Below, piece after piece: positions 36,027 to 44,683 of a stretch of 64,000 bases of DNA. This stretch comes from Acetivibrio clariflavus DSM 19732 (GTDB lineage Bacteria > Bacillota > Clostridia > Acetivibrionales > Acetivibrionaceae): assembly GCF_000237085.1 (NCBI RefSeq), contig NC_016627.1, forward strand, positions 186,001 through 250,000, written 5' to 3'. Positions within the stretch are counted from its first letter, which is position 1, and each line of letters starts with the position of its first letter. The position numbers and the translations under genes were made by a program. Below the pieces are notes generated by a model that worked only from the letters and a program-made list of their open reading frames with translations, was not told the DNA's origin and made no database searches.

Positions 36027-36240
36027 GGATGAATGATTTTCATCCTATGGCAAAATTATAATCTGCGTCATTGAATTTTCGTCAAGGCTGAAATGAACGG
36101 GCTTCCAGCCCGGCCTTGACAAAAATTCAGACTCAGATTAAGGGGGGTTCAAGAGGATGAAAGTTAAAATCTGACAAAATCAGGGAGGTAGTACGGTTGA
36201 AACTATCTAGGCCTTGATAATAAAGCGTTTGAACCATTTT
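36027..36240 (+). ncRNA. Highly structured intergenic RNA candidate
   Basis: The segment between the tns operon and the SEC-C gene has unusually dense pairing. Hairpin 36027-36033/36039-36045. Then a long arm: 36059-36065/36134-36140, inside it 36072-36088 with 36113-36129 (16 of 17 pairs), capped by CGGGC/GCCCG. Then 36186-36192/36202-36208, enclosed by a long-range pair 36146-36152/36229-36235. Alternative pairings exist: 36133-36139 can instead pair with 36168-36174, and 36081-36088 can pair with 36210-36217. No open frame of note. It could be a cis-regulatory leader or a trans-acting partner RNA. Confidence 0.6.
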
Positions 36241-36284
36241 AAGGGTAAAAACTTTTGACACTACCGGACAAAGGAGGGAGATAT

Positions 36285-38603
36285 ATGTATGAAAATGATA
36301 ATATCTTTAATGAAATTCATGAAAATTTATCAAAAGAAACAGAAGAATCATTTGAGGCAATAATGGATATTTTGAAAAAACATCACCCATTGGAATTGAT
36401 AGAATATTTATCAATAATATCATATTTTTCTAATGATATAGAGGGCAATAACTTTCTTACTGCAGCCCAAATGGAATTTATATGTGGTGTTATACTTTCA
36501 ATACGATATGATGAAGGAAGTAATTATAATGAAATATCTCCTGAAGTAATACAGTCTTTATTAGATAATGTAGAGAAATTCTTTTTAGGTTTTAGTTTTA
36601 CAACTTACTCAAGAAAATTATTAAACACTAATGATGATAAAGAAAAGGAAAAACAGTTTTTGGTTGCATCGCTTGCAAATCAATTTGGAATTGTACGAGG
36701 TGATGCACAAGCAATTCAATTGAGAGAGCAGGTATTAGACTTATTTAAAGATTTTGATGAATGGATGATTAAACACGAAGGTTTTACAATAAACGATGCT
36801 ATCACATTTATAGATTTAATAATTGATAGATATAGCGAAGTACTTTTTAATTATAGAAATCAATTATTCAAGCAAAGTGAACAATTTGTGGAAGAAATTT
36901 ATGAAGAACTAAGTAAAACAAATATTAAAAAATTAGGAAATGTTAGAAGGTTCCTAAAAAAATATAAAACTAACAAAGGGAAAAAAGAATTGATTCAATT
37001 TACGATTGTACAACTTTTTGAGAAGTCTCATAAAGGATTGTTAATTTTCGATGTAGATGAAGTTATAGAAGATGAAAAAATACAAGAAAAAGAAAAATTT
37101 ATTAAATTTATAAATAGATTTTGTAGTCCTTTGAGCCAAACAGAAAATAAAAATTTCAAGTATCCAACCGATGATAATGCTTTTAGGCAGAGACCAATAA
37201 TTAGTTATGAAAATAAATATATAGTGCCAAACTTTATTAATTTAATTTGGATACTGCAGTCTGAAATTGAAAATGATATGAAATCAACATATATATGGGA
37301 ATCTTATCAGAAGAGAAAAGGACAGTATTTAGAAAAAGAAGTTCTAAAGATATTTGATAAAATTCTTCCTGGATGTGAGAAATACGGCTCTTTATATTAT
37401 TATGTTGAGGACGAAGAAGGAAATAAGAATAGATGTGAATTAGATGCTTTAATAGTATATGATAGCAACATTTTTCTTATCGAATCAAAAAGCGGAATTT
37501 TTAAGACACCTGCTAGAAGAGGTGCTATCAAAACTTTATCTTCTGTTATATATGAAAACATTGAATATGCTTTTGAACAAGCATATAGAGCAAGGGAATA
37601 TATAAAAAGTAATGAGAAAGTTGAATTTTATGATGAAGATGATAGTATAAAAACTATTATAGAAAATAGAAAATATTCTAATATATTTTTGCTAAATGTT
37701 ACCTTAGAAAACTTTGGAGAGGTTGCAACAAGAATACATAGATTTAAAAATGCAGGCTTATATAATAAAAATGAATTTCCATGGTCAGTAAATATTAATG
37801 ACCTTAAAACAATAACAGAATTCATTGAGTTTCCATCTCAATTTATTCATTATATCCACAGAAGATTAAAGATTAATAATAGACCTAAAGGTCTTTCAGA
37901 TATTGTCACTAATGATGAATTAGATTTCTTGGGTACTTATTTTGATAATAATTTATATTTTGATGAGGAAGAAGAGTACAATTTAATTGCTCTTAATGAT
38001 TATTCCCCTTATTTTAATGAATATTATTTAAAAAAAGAAATGGGAGAACCAATTGATATGCTTAAGCAAAAGATGAATCCCAAGTTTAAGCGTATTATTA
38101 TGGATTTAGAGAAATTACATCAGCATGGTTATACAGATATTATTGTAAAACTATTAGACTTAAGCAGTGACACAAGAAATAAGATAGTAGACTGTATCGA
38201 CTTAATTGTATCTAAGACAATTAAAGATGGTAAATTTCATGATGCTTCTCTTGTAATTTTATCAAATCCTAAAGATAGTAAAAGTGGATTTGGTATTACT
38301 ATGATGTCAGGTTTATCGAAAGATAGAGAAGAAATGCTACAAAGATTAGAGGGCTTCAGTAAAATAAAGAAATATCAGCAGAAGGCTTTTGAATGGTTGG
38401 CTATTGGCAAATATGCTGATGATAAATATTGGGCAATTAATGAATGTATATATTTAAAATATGAAGAAGAGTATTCTGAAGAAATGGAACAAGCCGTTAT
38501 GAAATTGCTTACTAAACCAATGACTTGGAGAACTAAAGTTGGGAGAAATGCCCCTTGTCCCTGCGGAAGTGGCAAGAAATTTAAGAAATGTCATGGAAAA
38601 TAA
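36285..38603 (+). CDS. PD-(D/E)XK nuclease-like protein with SEC-C zinc finger
   Basis: 772 residues from ATG 36285 (AAAGGAGGGAG upstream). The first ~360 residues are helical and unassigned. In the middle lies a NERD-like PD-(D/E)XK core: CELDALIVYD followed by IFLIESKSGIF (Asp, then Glu-x-Lys). The last 20 residues are a SEC-C zinc-binding motif, CPCGSGKKFKKCH. Large SEC-C proteins with a nuclease domain are found in defence islands. It follows a structured, gene-free 500-bp leader and may be the cargo of the adjacent Tn7-like transposon. Function is inferred from domains only. Confidence 0.78.
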   Translation: MYENDNIFNEIHENLSKETEESFEAIMDILKKHHPLELIEYLSIISYFSNDIEGNNFLTAAQMEFICGVILSIRYDEGSNYNEISPEVIQSLLDNVEKFFLGFSFTTYSRKLLNTNDDKEKEKQFLVASLANQFGIVRGDAQAIQLREQVLDLFKDFDEWMIKHEGFTINDAITFIDLIIDRYSEVLFNYRNQLFKQSEQFVEEIYEELSKTNIKKLGNVRRFLKKYKTNKGKKELIQFTIVQLFEKSHKGLLIFDVDEVIEDEKIQEKEKFIKFINRFCSPLSQTENKNFKYPTDDNAFRQRPIISYENKYIVPNFINLIWILQSEIENDMKSTYIWESYQKRKGQYLEKEVLKIFDKILPGCEKYGSLYYYVEDEEGNKNRCELDALIVYDSNIFLIESKSGIFKTPARRGAIKTLSSVIYENIEYAFEQAYRAREYIKSNEKVEFYDEDDSIKTIIENRKYSNIFLLNVTLENFGEVATRIHRFKNAGLYNKNEFPWSVNINDLKTITEFIEFPSQFIHYIHRRLKINNRPKGLSDIVTNDELDFLGTYFDNNLYFDEEEEYNLIALNDYSPYFNEYYLKKEMGEPIDMLKQKMNPKFKRIIMDLEKLHQHGYTDIIVKLLDLSSDTRNKIVDCIDLIVSKTIKDGKFHDASLVILSNPKDSKSGFGITMMSGLSKDREEMLQRLEGFSKIKKYQQKAFEWLAIGKYADDKYWAINECIYLKYEEEYSEEMEQAVMKLLTKPMTWRTKVGRNAPCPCGSGKKFKKCHGK

Positions 38604-38870
38604 ATAGATATTACTAATAAATTTTTTAAGGTTAGGTATAGTCCAGTTTTTTACTATATCATATACAGAATTTACAAATGACAAACCAATTTCTTTCGTA
38701 ATATTATGTCAGTCACATATTACATCCATAAAACATCAGATAACCTTATGTCAGTGAATATATAAAATAATTTAAGTAATACGTGATATTAAGTGACTAA
38801 GTTTCTTCAGCAAAAAAGTAGATTATTTATCACTAAATTCCTTAAACCTTGACTCTCCTAATACCTACTA

Positions 38871-39305
38871 TGTATAACTCTAAAAAACTCGTGTCACGAA
38901 TAAAAAAGTCGTGTTAAAAATAAAAAAGTTGTGTTAAGAATCATGGTGAAAATAGGGTAGAAAACCTTATTGGAGCCATGATTTTTGTTTTAGGATGAGT
39001 AGGGTTAAGGGGTAAGGTATAAGGTTAAAAGTATTGATTTTATTGGATTTGAATAGAGTATTGATGAAAGATATTGATTAAAACTTTTCCCTTTTCTCTT
39101 GATACTTATCCCTATTTATGACACGACTTTTTTATCTAAAATGAGAGTAAAAATAGGAAATTATTAGGAGAAAAGAACAAGGAAAGTGGGTGATTTTTGA
39201 CATGACTTTTTTATATGGAAGAGATTAGGAAAATAGGGTTAAGGCGAGAAGGTGCAAGGGTTTGAGGAGGATGGGGGTTTGACATGAGTTTTTTATTTGT
39301 ATACA
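38871..39305. mobile_element. 435-bp miniature element with Tn7-style ends
   Basis: Terminal inverted repeats 38871-38896 and 39280-39305 match at 21 of 26 bases and begin TGTATA / end TATACA. The left end has three tandem 20-bp sites (38882-38941, consensus AAAAAAGTCGTGTTAARAAT). The right end has three sites in the opposite direction, spaced by ~80 bp (39114-39133, 39193-39212, 39275-39294). Tn7 uses the same asymmetry: clustered TnsB sites at one end, spaced ones at the other. A hairpin AATCATGG/CCATGATT lies at 38939-38983. There is no gene inside. No 5-bp target duplication is visible (TACTA versus GAAGT). Confidence 0.7.
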
Positions 39306-39640
39306 GAAGTAAGGAATAAGGAAAAAGGAATTAAATGGGAAATTGGAAGAGAATAACAAGCCAGTATTTTCAAGGGTTTGAGGGGGATTTGTGAAAGGAG
39401 TTTATTTGAAAAAGGAAAGAAGTTTGTTTGAGGTGCATATAGTTAGGATTGAGGAAAAAGGGGTAAGGAAATAGGAAAAAATTTTGAAAGAATTTAGGCC
39501 ATAATTAGTTGTTGTAAAAATAAAATAAAGTAGTTGTAGTGAAAGGAATAATGAATCAGGGAAAGTATTGATAATACAAGGTTTAGATAAGGTTTTAGGA
39601 TAAAGGTATATGGTATTTAAAGGTAATTTGTGAAAGCAAT
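39306..39640. other. Purine-rich non-coding stretch
   Basis: No gene is supported. It holds purine-rich runs (AAGGAATAAGG, GGGGTAAGG type) and one pair of diverged 20-22 bp units around 39508-39545 (AGTTGTTGTAAAAATAAAAT then AAAGTAGTTGTAG) resembling the sites in the neighbouring miniature element. Confidence 0.5.
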
Positions 39641-39773
39641 TTATTTACTTTTTCTATACAACATAGGCCTTTTTTTCTGTTTCAAAAAATAGCATGGTTA
39701 AAATTGTAAGAAACAAAAAAGTCCTTTTATCGCAGAAAAGTAGTTGCAAAAAGAAAATAAAGTTCTTGTATTA
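39641..39773 (+). repeat. ~130-bp imperfect palindromic repeat, copy A
   Basis: Shares with copies B, C and D the order ATTTACTTTTT, TTTTTTCTGTTTC, a spacer, GAAA(C)A, GTCCTTTTAT, and AAAGTnnTnnnAAAAnnAAAAT. The CTGTTTC and GAAACA parts pair as a central stem. Confidence 0.6.
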
Positions 39774-39864
39774 GGATTTTACTCACATTTTATGAAACAA
39801 GAATGGGGATAAATCATATGAAATACAAGGGAAATGGGGATAAAAGGGTAAAGGGATAAGGACA

Positions 39865-39992
39865 TTATTTACTTTTTATAAGAACTTGACGTATTTTTTC
39901 TGTTTCAGAAATGATGAAGAAGAAATTTTAGAAAAAGAAAAGGTATTTTTACGGATGTTAAAGTTCTTTTATAATAAAAATAAAGTTGTGGT
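39865..39992 (+). repeat. ~130-bp imperfect palindromic repeat, copy B
   Basis: Reads ATTTACTTTTTATAAGAACT, then GTATTTTTTCTGTTTC, and ends TTAAAGTTCTTTTATAATAA followed by AAATAAAGTTGTGG. The closest relative is copy D at 50441. Confidence 0.6.
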
Positions 39993-40090
39993 ATCAGAAG
40001 GTAAAAGGGGCAAGGGGAAATATTGAAAATACGGGGTTTGGTAAGATTTTAAGGTATAAAAATATTGGAAATTGTAGGGAGTTTATGCAA

Positions 40091-40225
40091 TGACTTTATT
40101 TGCATTTACTATAGAACATGCTCTGCTTTTTCTGTTTTTAAAAATTGAAGCATGATAATTTTAAAAAAGAAAAACAAATTTATAACTGATAAAGTTCTAA
40201 TAAAATGAAAACAAAGTTGAAAAAA
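40091..40225 (+). repeat. ~130-bp imperfect palindromic repeat, copy C
   Basis: More diverged: ACTTTATTTGCATTTACTAT, CTTTTTCTGTTTTTA, then AAAGAAAAACA and ATAAAGTTCTAATAAAATGA followed by AAACAAAGTTG. Ends ~180 bases before the 40403 gene. Confidence 0.55.
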
Positions 40226-40402
40226 CATATTTGGTTGTTTGAATTTATAGATATATGATGAATGCTATTTTATATAAATTCTTAATAAATATACTGCAGA
40301 AGCATTTGTTATGATTGAAATAATAATAAGAATTGTGTTATATTGCAAATAAATGGTGAAGTTCATGGTTATAAATAGGTTTTATATGAAAGGGTGAAGA
40401 TT

Positions 40403-40711
40403 ATGGAAAGAAAAAAAGTAATAAATTTTTCAAACAGATTTTTTAGCAATTTAGAACAACTTGGTTTGGATTTTAATAAGGCAAAACAAAATATCCTTTC
40501 TCACATTGAAGAAAAGGAAAAAGACCTAAGTCTGGATAAAAGGATGGTATTTTATACTCCATATATAGAGGATGGCAAAAAATATATGCTGGCTGGCTTT
40601 GTAACAAAAAAGGAAAAATCTATTTTTATAGAAGCCAACAGCATATGGGATAAGGGGTTTAATCCTGAGGACATAATAGTTACAGAAACAAATATTAGGA
40701 TTATCAAATAG
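40403..40711 (+). CDS. Small unknown protein
   Basis: 102 residues from ATG 40403 (AAAGGGTGA upstream). Helical N-terminus (LEQLGLDFNKAKQNILSHIE), then beta strands (YMLAGFVTKKEKSIFIEA). No family recognised. The first gene after the 1.1-kb repeat tract. Confidence 0.6.
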   Translation: MERKKVINFSNRFFSNLEQLGLDFNKAKQNILSHIEEKEKDLSLDKRMVFYTPYIEDGKKYMLAGFVTKKEKSIFIEANSIWDKGFNPEDIIVTETNIRIIK

Positions 40712-40824
40712 TTAAAGTTAAGAATGGTTTTTGGGATATAAGATGATAGCACCAGTGACAGATAGATTAAGTCGATTATATTCTATACACAACAATTAAG
40801 ATACATTTTTATTGAGGTGATACC

Positions 40825-41181
40825 GTGGCAAAACATGAGTTTGGAATAATAGATTCCTTTGAAGAAAACAAATGGTATAGTGATTATGAACCTAAAAAAT
40901 ATAATTGTATTTCTGTCAACGACGATTTAATTGAGGAATTAATTATTAAATATAATGAAGAATTAATGGCAATAAAGACGTATTTTCAGGTTACAACCCA
41001 GCCAGGTACCGGATTAGATTATTGTGGTGTAACGCTTATCCCTCCAGAATCCCTTAAACAATTTAGAGGGGTTATTATCAAGGCAAACATCCATTATCAA
41101 TCGCAGGAACTTGAATTGCTTATTGAAAAGGTATCTAATGCAATTAGTGAAAATAAATACTTAATTCACTATGGAATATAG
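40825..41181 (+). CDS. Conserved unknown protein, paralogue 1
   Basis: 118 residues, GTG start at 40825 behind GAGGTGA. Nearly identical to the protein at 54407-54763 until about residue 95, then diverging before the shared end KYLIHYGI. Begins KHEFGIIDSFEENKWYSDYE and contains YFQVTTQPGTGLDYCGVTLI. Function unknown. The pair must come from a recent duplication or shared transfer. Confidence 0.8.
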   Translation: MAKHEFGIIDSFEENKWYSDYEPKKYNCISVNDDLIEELIIKYNEELMAIKTYFQVTTQPGTGLDYCGVTLIPPESLKQFRGVIIKANIHYQSQELELLIEKVSNAISENKYLIHYGI

Positions 41182-41214
41182 AATATGAATATGCAGGTGA
41201 ATAGGGGGACTATC

Positions 41215-41799
41215 ATGTTTGAATACATGAAATTGCAAAGAACAATGTGTTTTGGGACTTGTCCTGTCTATAGTGTTATGGTGGATAATGAGGGCAATGT
41301 AAATTATTATGGAGAAATGTTTGTATATAAAAGTGGTGAGCATCACTGGAAAATATCAATGAGAAAAGTGAAACAGTTAAATGACTTGATTGAGGATTTT
41401 GGGTTTAAGTCTTTTATATATGAGCCAGGTGATGAGTTCATTACCGACCAGCCTTCTTGTATTACCACAATAAAATATTCAGATGGAGAAACTAAAGAAA
41501 TTAACCACTATTACGGACATGTTTTGATAGATGATAGCCTGACAGAATTTGAAAAGAATATAGAGAGAATAATAGGTACTAAAAAATATGTAAATCCCAG
41601 ATTATACATATATCAGATGGAAGAGAAAATTCCAGAGTCGCCAATTAAGTATATAGTTGTTTCTGATTCAGAAAAAGAAGCCATAGATTTAGTAGAAAAA
41701 GATTGTTTCAGGCAGGAATTGATTGAATGGCGGGTGCAGAAGATAGGGATTGCTGCAGATAATTATTACGGACCTGCAATAATTATGAAAGGCGTTTAA
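41215..41799 (+). CDS. DUF6438-like protein
   Basis: 194 residues from ATG 41215 (AGGGGGAC upstream; an in-frame ATG at 41185 lacks a site). The motif MCFGTCPVYSVMVDNEGNV at the N-terminus is typical of DUF6438 proteins. KINHYYGH-type residues follow (EINHYYGHVLIDDSLTEF). No signal peptide. Function of the family unknown. Confidence 0.7.
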   Translation: MFEYMKLQRTMCFGTCPVYSVMVDNEGNVNYYGEMFVYKSGEHHWKISMRKVKQLNDLIEDFGFKSFIYEPGDEFITDQPSCITTIKYSDGETKEINHYYGHVLIDDSLTEFEKNIERIIGTKKYVNPRLYIYQMEEKIPESPIKYIVVSDSEKEAIDLVEKDCFRQELIEWRVQKIGIAADNYYGPAIIMKGV

Positions 41800-41852
41800 T
41801 TGCTGATAATAATAGATTAAAGGGAACTCAATACGGGTTCCCTATTCATTGC

Positions 41853-42530
41853 TCAGGGTTTGCGAATAATATCAAAATCACAGATAGTAATAGAATGGGC
41901 GTCATAATCGATGAGCCCATCTTTTTTCATCTTATTGAGTTCACGGGAAAGAGAAGTTCTTTGAATACCTAACCTTTCGGCCAATTCCTTTTTTGTCATA
42001 TTAAGTTTTATTTCTTTACTTTTTTGAGTGTAATACTCATAATTTAAGAATTCAATAATAGACTCCCTTATAGATTTCATGGAGATTGACTTAATTTTGC
42101 TTGTTAAGATAGCAGTTTTATCTGATATACAGGTTAAAAACTTAACTAAGAAATCCTGGCTAGTCTGGCAAAGTTGCAATACAAAATCTTTAGGGATATG
42201 TAAAATTTCAGTATCTGATTTTGCTATCACACTCATGGGATAATAAGGATACTTTGAAAACAATAGGTTGCCACCTATGTTATCTCCGATTTTAAATTCT
42301 GCAACAGTTAATACATTTCCTTTTTCATCAATCTTTTGAATAAACACCTGCCCTTTTAAAATAATATCCAGATAATTGCATTTCTCACTTTCAAAATGGA
42401 TAATGCAGCCTTTATTGTATTTCGAGATAATGTAATTTTGCGCTTTGAAAAGATTAAGCAGTTCTTCGGTAGAAAATCCACTAAATAACTCTGTCAGTCT
42501 TAAAATACTTAGATGATTTTTTATACTCAT
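41853..42530 (-). CDS. Crp/Fnr-family regulator
   Basis: 226 residues from ATG 42530 (AAAGGTGG upstream). The N-terminal cyclic-nucleotide-binding-like beta barrel (IIHFESEKCNYLDIILKGQV) is followed by a dimer helix and the Crp helix-turn-helix (KKELAERLGIQRTSLSRELN). No Fnr-type Cys cluster is visible, so the ligand may be heme, NO or another small molecule. It is divergent from the cupin gene across a palindrome that is probably its operator. Confidence 0.9.
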   Translation of the reverse strand: MSIKNHLSILRLTELFSGFSTEELLNLFKAQNYIISKYNKGCIIHFESEKCNYLDIILKGQVFIQKIDEKGNVLTVAEFKIGDNIGGNLLFSKYPYYPMSVIAKSDTEILHIPKDFVLQLCQTSQDFLVKFLTCISDKTAILTSKIKSISMKSIRESIIEFLNYEYYTQKSKEIKLNMTKKELAERLGIQRTSLSRELNKMKKDGLIDYDAHSITICDFDIIRKP

Positions 42531-42552
42531 AAATACCACCTTTCTTAAAATT

Positions 42553-42568
42553 AGTTACCTTGGTAACT
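42553..42568. promoter_or_regulatory. Palindromic operator
   Basis: AGTTACCTTGGTAACT, of form GTTAC-N4-GTAAC, lies between the divergent Crp/Fnr-type gene and the cupin gene. Size and symmetry fit a Crp-family site. A promoter-like TTATTATAAT lies ~15 bases further towards the cupin gene. Confidence 0.65.
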
Positions 42569-42625
42569 GTATGTCACTGTAATTTATTATAATATGGAGT
42601 TAAACATAGTGAAAGGAGAGTTTTT

Positions 42626-42955
42626 ATGGTGGAGAAAAAATATGAATACAGTATTACTGATGACAAAATAATCGAAAAGATTGTAGATGATGAGAATATT
42701 AACCTAAATCATATGGTTCTTGTAAAAGGAACAGGTCTTCCTGAGCACTATTCCAATTCCAATGTTTATATGATAATTGTACGTGGGGAAATGACTTTGC
42801 AGTTAAATGAACAGGAACCACATCTTTATACCAAGGGAGATATTATTAATATCCCATATAAAACAAAAATGAATGTCAAAAATCAAGACGAAGAAATATT
42901 GGAATTCTTTGTAGTAAAGTCACCCAATCCTAAAAACTACAAGGAGAAGGAGTGA
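42626..42955 (+). CDS. Cupin-domain protein
   Basis: 109 residues, a single cupin barrel: LPEHYSNSNVYMIIVRGEMT (motif 1 with His) and YTKGDIINIPY (motif 2). AAAGGAGAG before ATG 42626. It is the first gene of a run with the two permease halves, behind the Crp/Fnr site, and may bind a metal or small signal. Substrate unknown. Confidence 0.8.
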   Translation: MVEKKYEYSITDDKIIEKIVDDENINLNHMVLVKGTGLPEHYSNSNVYMIIVRGEMTLQLNEQEPHLYTKGDIINIPYKTKMNVKNQDEEILEFFVVKSPNPKNYKEKE

Positions 42956-42961
42956 TGAGGG

Positions 42962-43444
42962 GTGGATATTTTTACAGTATCGTTATGGGGAATAACAGGG
43001 GCTGCGTTTATCGCATCCCTTGTTAAAGATAAGCAGAAGACATTCAATTCAATGAAAATGGCAAAAGGTATGATGAAAAATATGGTCGGACAGATAATAG
43101 GCATTTTACTGCTTATAGGATTGATTTTGACCTTCATACCGCCTGAAGTTATAAAGAGTACTCTAGGAGAATCTAATACATTTATTTCAACCATTGTTTC
43201 TGCTTTGGCCGGCAGCATTACATTAATTCCGGCCTTTGTAGCGTTTCCTCTGGTAGGCTCTCTTGTAGATGCAGGTGCGAGTATTATTCCGGCAGTTGCT
43301 TTCCTAACTACTCTTACAATGGTCGGACTGGTGACATTCCCATTGGAAAAGAGGGAATTTGGTTTGAAATTTGCTGCTATCCGTAATGCTCTTAGTTTTG
43401 TGTTTGCACTTATAATAGCACTTACGATGGGAGTGATTATGTAA
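42962..43444 (+). CDS. Permease, N-terminal half (YraQ/DUF318-like)
   Basis: 160 residues with about five transmembrane segments (IIGILLLIGLILTFIPPEVI, LIPAFVAFPLVGSLVDAGAS). GTG 42962 start behind GGAGTGATGAGG. Resembles one half of YraQ-type permeases, which are encoded as a single chain at 48256 in this window. The other half starts two bases after this stop, so the two chains probably form one transporter. Confidence 0.72.
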   Translation: MDIFTVSLWGITGAAFIASLVKDKQKTFNSMKMAKGMMKNMVGQIIGILLLIGLILTFIPPEVIKSTLGESNTFISTIVSALAGSITLIPAFVAFPLVGSLVDAGASIIPAVAFLTTLTMVGLVTFPLEKREFGLKFAAIRNALSFVFALIIALTMGVIM

Positions 43445-43445
43445 A

Positions 43446-44165
43446 ATGATTGAAATAATTAAAAAGAACAAACTACTGACAGCAGTATCTCTGGCATATG
43501 TTTTTCTATTTATGGCAATGCCCGATAAGGCTTATTTATCTGTCAAAAACAGCATGTATTATATTATAGAAATGCTTGAAATTATGCCTGTGATTTTTAT
43601 ACTTACATCAATTATTGAAGCATGGGTTCCTAAAGAAGTAATCATGAATGGATTTGGGGAGAAAGCAGGAATAAAGGGGAGTATATTCTCATTCTTATTG
43701 GGCAGTTTTTCAGCAGGACCTATTTATGCAGCATTCCCAATCTGCAAAATGCTTTTAAAGAAAGGTGCCAGCATCGCAAATGTAGTTATTATATTAAGTG
43801 CATGGGCAGTAATAAAAGTACCCATGCTTGCCAATGAAGCAAAATTCTTAGGGCCGAATTTTATGGGTCTAAGATGGATATTGACAGTAATGTCCATACT
43901 GATAATATCATATTTAATGACTGTATTTGTAAAAAAGGAAGACATTCCTATTGGAGAAGAGAAAAGTTTAAGCAAAGCAACTGGTATTGATATTAAGGAG
44001 CAGTATTGTATTGGATGTGGACTATGTGAAAAATTAATGCCTCAGCATTTTAAGGTAAAAGATAAGAAAGCAAAATGGAAAGAGTCTACACTTAATGATA
44101 CACAAATAAATGAATTGAAAGCGATAATTGATAAATGTCCTGTTAAGGCCATAGATTTTAGATGA
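43446..44165 (+). CDS. Permease, C-terminal half fused to a ferredoxin-like domain
   Basis: 239 residues. About 160 residues of permease (GSFSAGPIYAAFPICKMLLK) are followed by a short linker and a ferredoxin-like domain, CIGCGLCEKLMP ... CPVKAI, with Cys spacing suited to one 4Fe-4S cluster. The fusion suggests electron transfer coupled to transport or sensing. It follows the first half by two bases. Substrate unknown; a metal or metalloid is a guess from the neighbourhood. Confidence 0.75.
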   Translation: MIEIIKKNKLLTAVSLAYVFLFMAMPDKAYLSVKNSMYYIIEMLEIMPVIFILTSIIEAWVPKEVIMNGFGEKAGIKGSIFSFLLGSFSAGPIYAAFPICKMLLKKGASIANVVIILSAWAVIKVPMLANEAKFLGPNFMGLRWILTVMSILIISYLMTVFVKKEDIPIGEEKSLSKATGIDIKEQYCIGCGLCEKLMPQHFKVKDKKAKWKESTLNDTQINELKAIIDKCPVKAIDFR

Positions 44166-44180
44166 TATTTTTGCCGTATA

Positions 44181-44263
44181 CCCAAAAAACTTGTGTAATG
44201 AATAAAAAGTCTTGTTAAAAATCATGGTGAAAATAGAGTAGAAACTTTATTGGAGCCATGATT
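44181..44263 (+). repeat. Tn7-end-like tandem sites plus hairpin, second locus
   Basis: Two units, CCCAAAAAACTTGTGTAATG and AATAAAAAGTCTTGTTAAA, are followed by AATCATGG...CCATGATT (44220-44263). The arrangement and sequence copy the left end at 38871-38983, including most of the hairpin loop. It sits at the border between the Crp/permease module and the LysE/arsenic module. Confidence 0.7.
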
Positions 44264-44407
44264 TTTTGTTTACATCAGAGCATGGATGTAATATTTATAG
44301 TAAGGTATTTGGATAGATAATAAAATATTGTTTTTACTGTTACAGAACACATAGAAATGATAAAATAGAAGTGCATAAATAACAAATAAAGGAGACATGA
44401 CATTATT

Positions 44408-44643
44408 GTTGAGAAGGTGCTTGACCTAGAAGAAGGCGTTAAATATCCAGTATGTATCGGCGGTAAAAGAAACTGTCCTCCTGAAGATATAGGTGGCCGT
44501 GGGGATATGAGGATTTTCTTAAAGCAATCTAGGACCCATAGCATCCAGAGCATGAATCTATGCTTGAATGGGTGGGAGGCTCTTTTGACCCTGAAGAATG
44601 TAGCATAGATGAAGTCAATAACATGTTGAAGATGATAAAGTAA
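44408..44643 (+). pseudogene. Remnant of a pRiA4b ORF-3-like protein
   Basis: Frame 1 reads EEGVKYPVCIGGKRNCPPED, the Cys motif of plasmid pRiA4b ORF-3-like proteins. A frameshift then moves the match to another frame (GYEDFLKAI, then HPEHESMLEWVGGSFDPEE, then IDEVNNMLKMIK), with two in-frame stops between. Only the C-terminal part of the original gene is left. It marks decayed DNA beside the repeat at 44181. Confidence 0.75.
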
Positions 44644-44683
44644 GGATTAAGGTTTTACATTTTATTAAGAGAGGCTAATTAAC

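Noticed and set aside
36027-36240. Group I or group II intron, retron RNA, or hammerhead ribozyme
   Set aside because: No domain V-like, P7-like or hammerhead core sequence could be recognised, and there is no intron-encoded protein or RT beside it.
38871-39305. Insertion sequence of the IS200/IS605 or IS6 type
   Set aside because: There is no transposase frame inside, and the internal arrays of 20-bp sites match a Tn7-style end rather than simple short IS ends.
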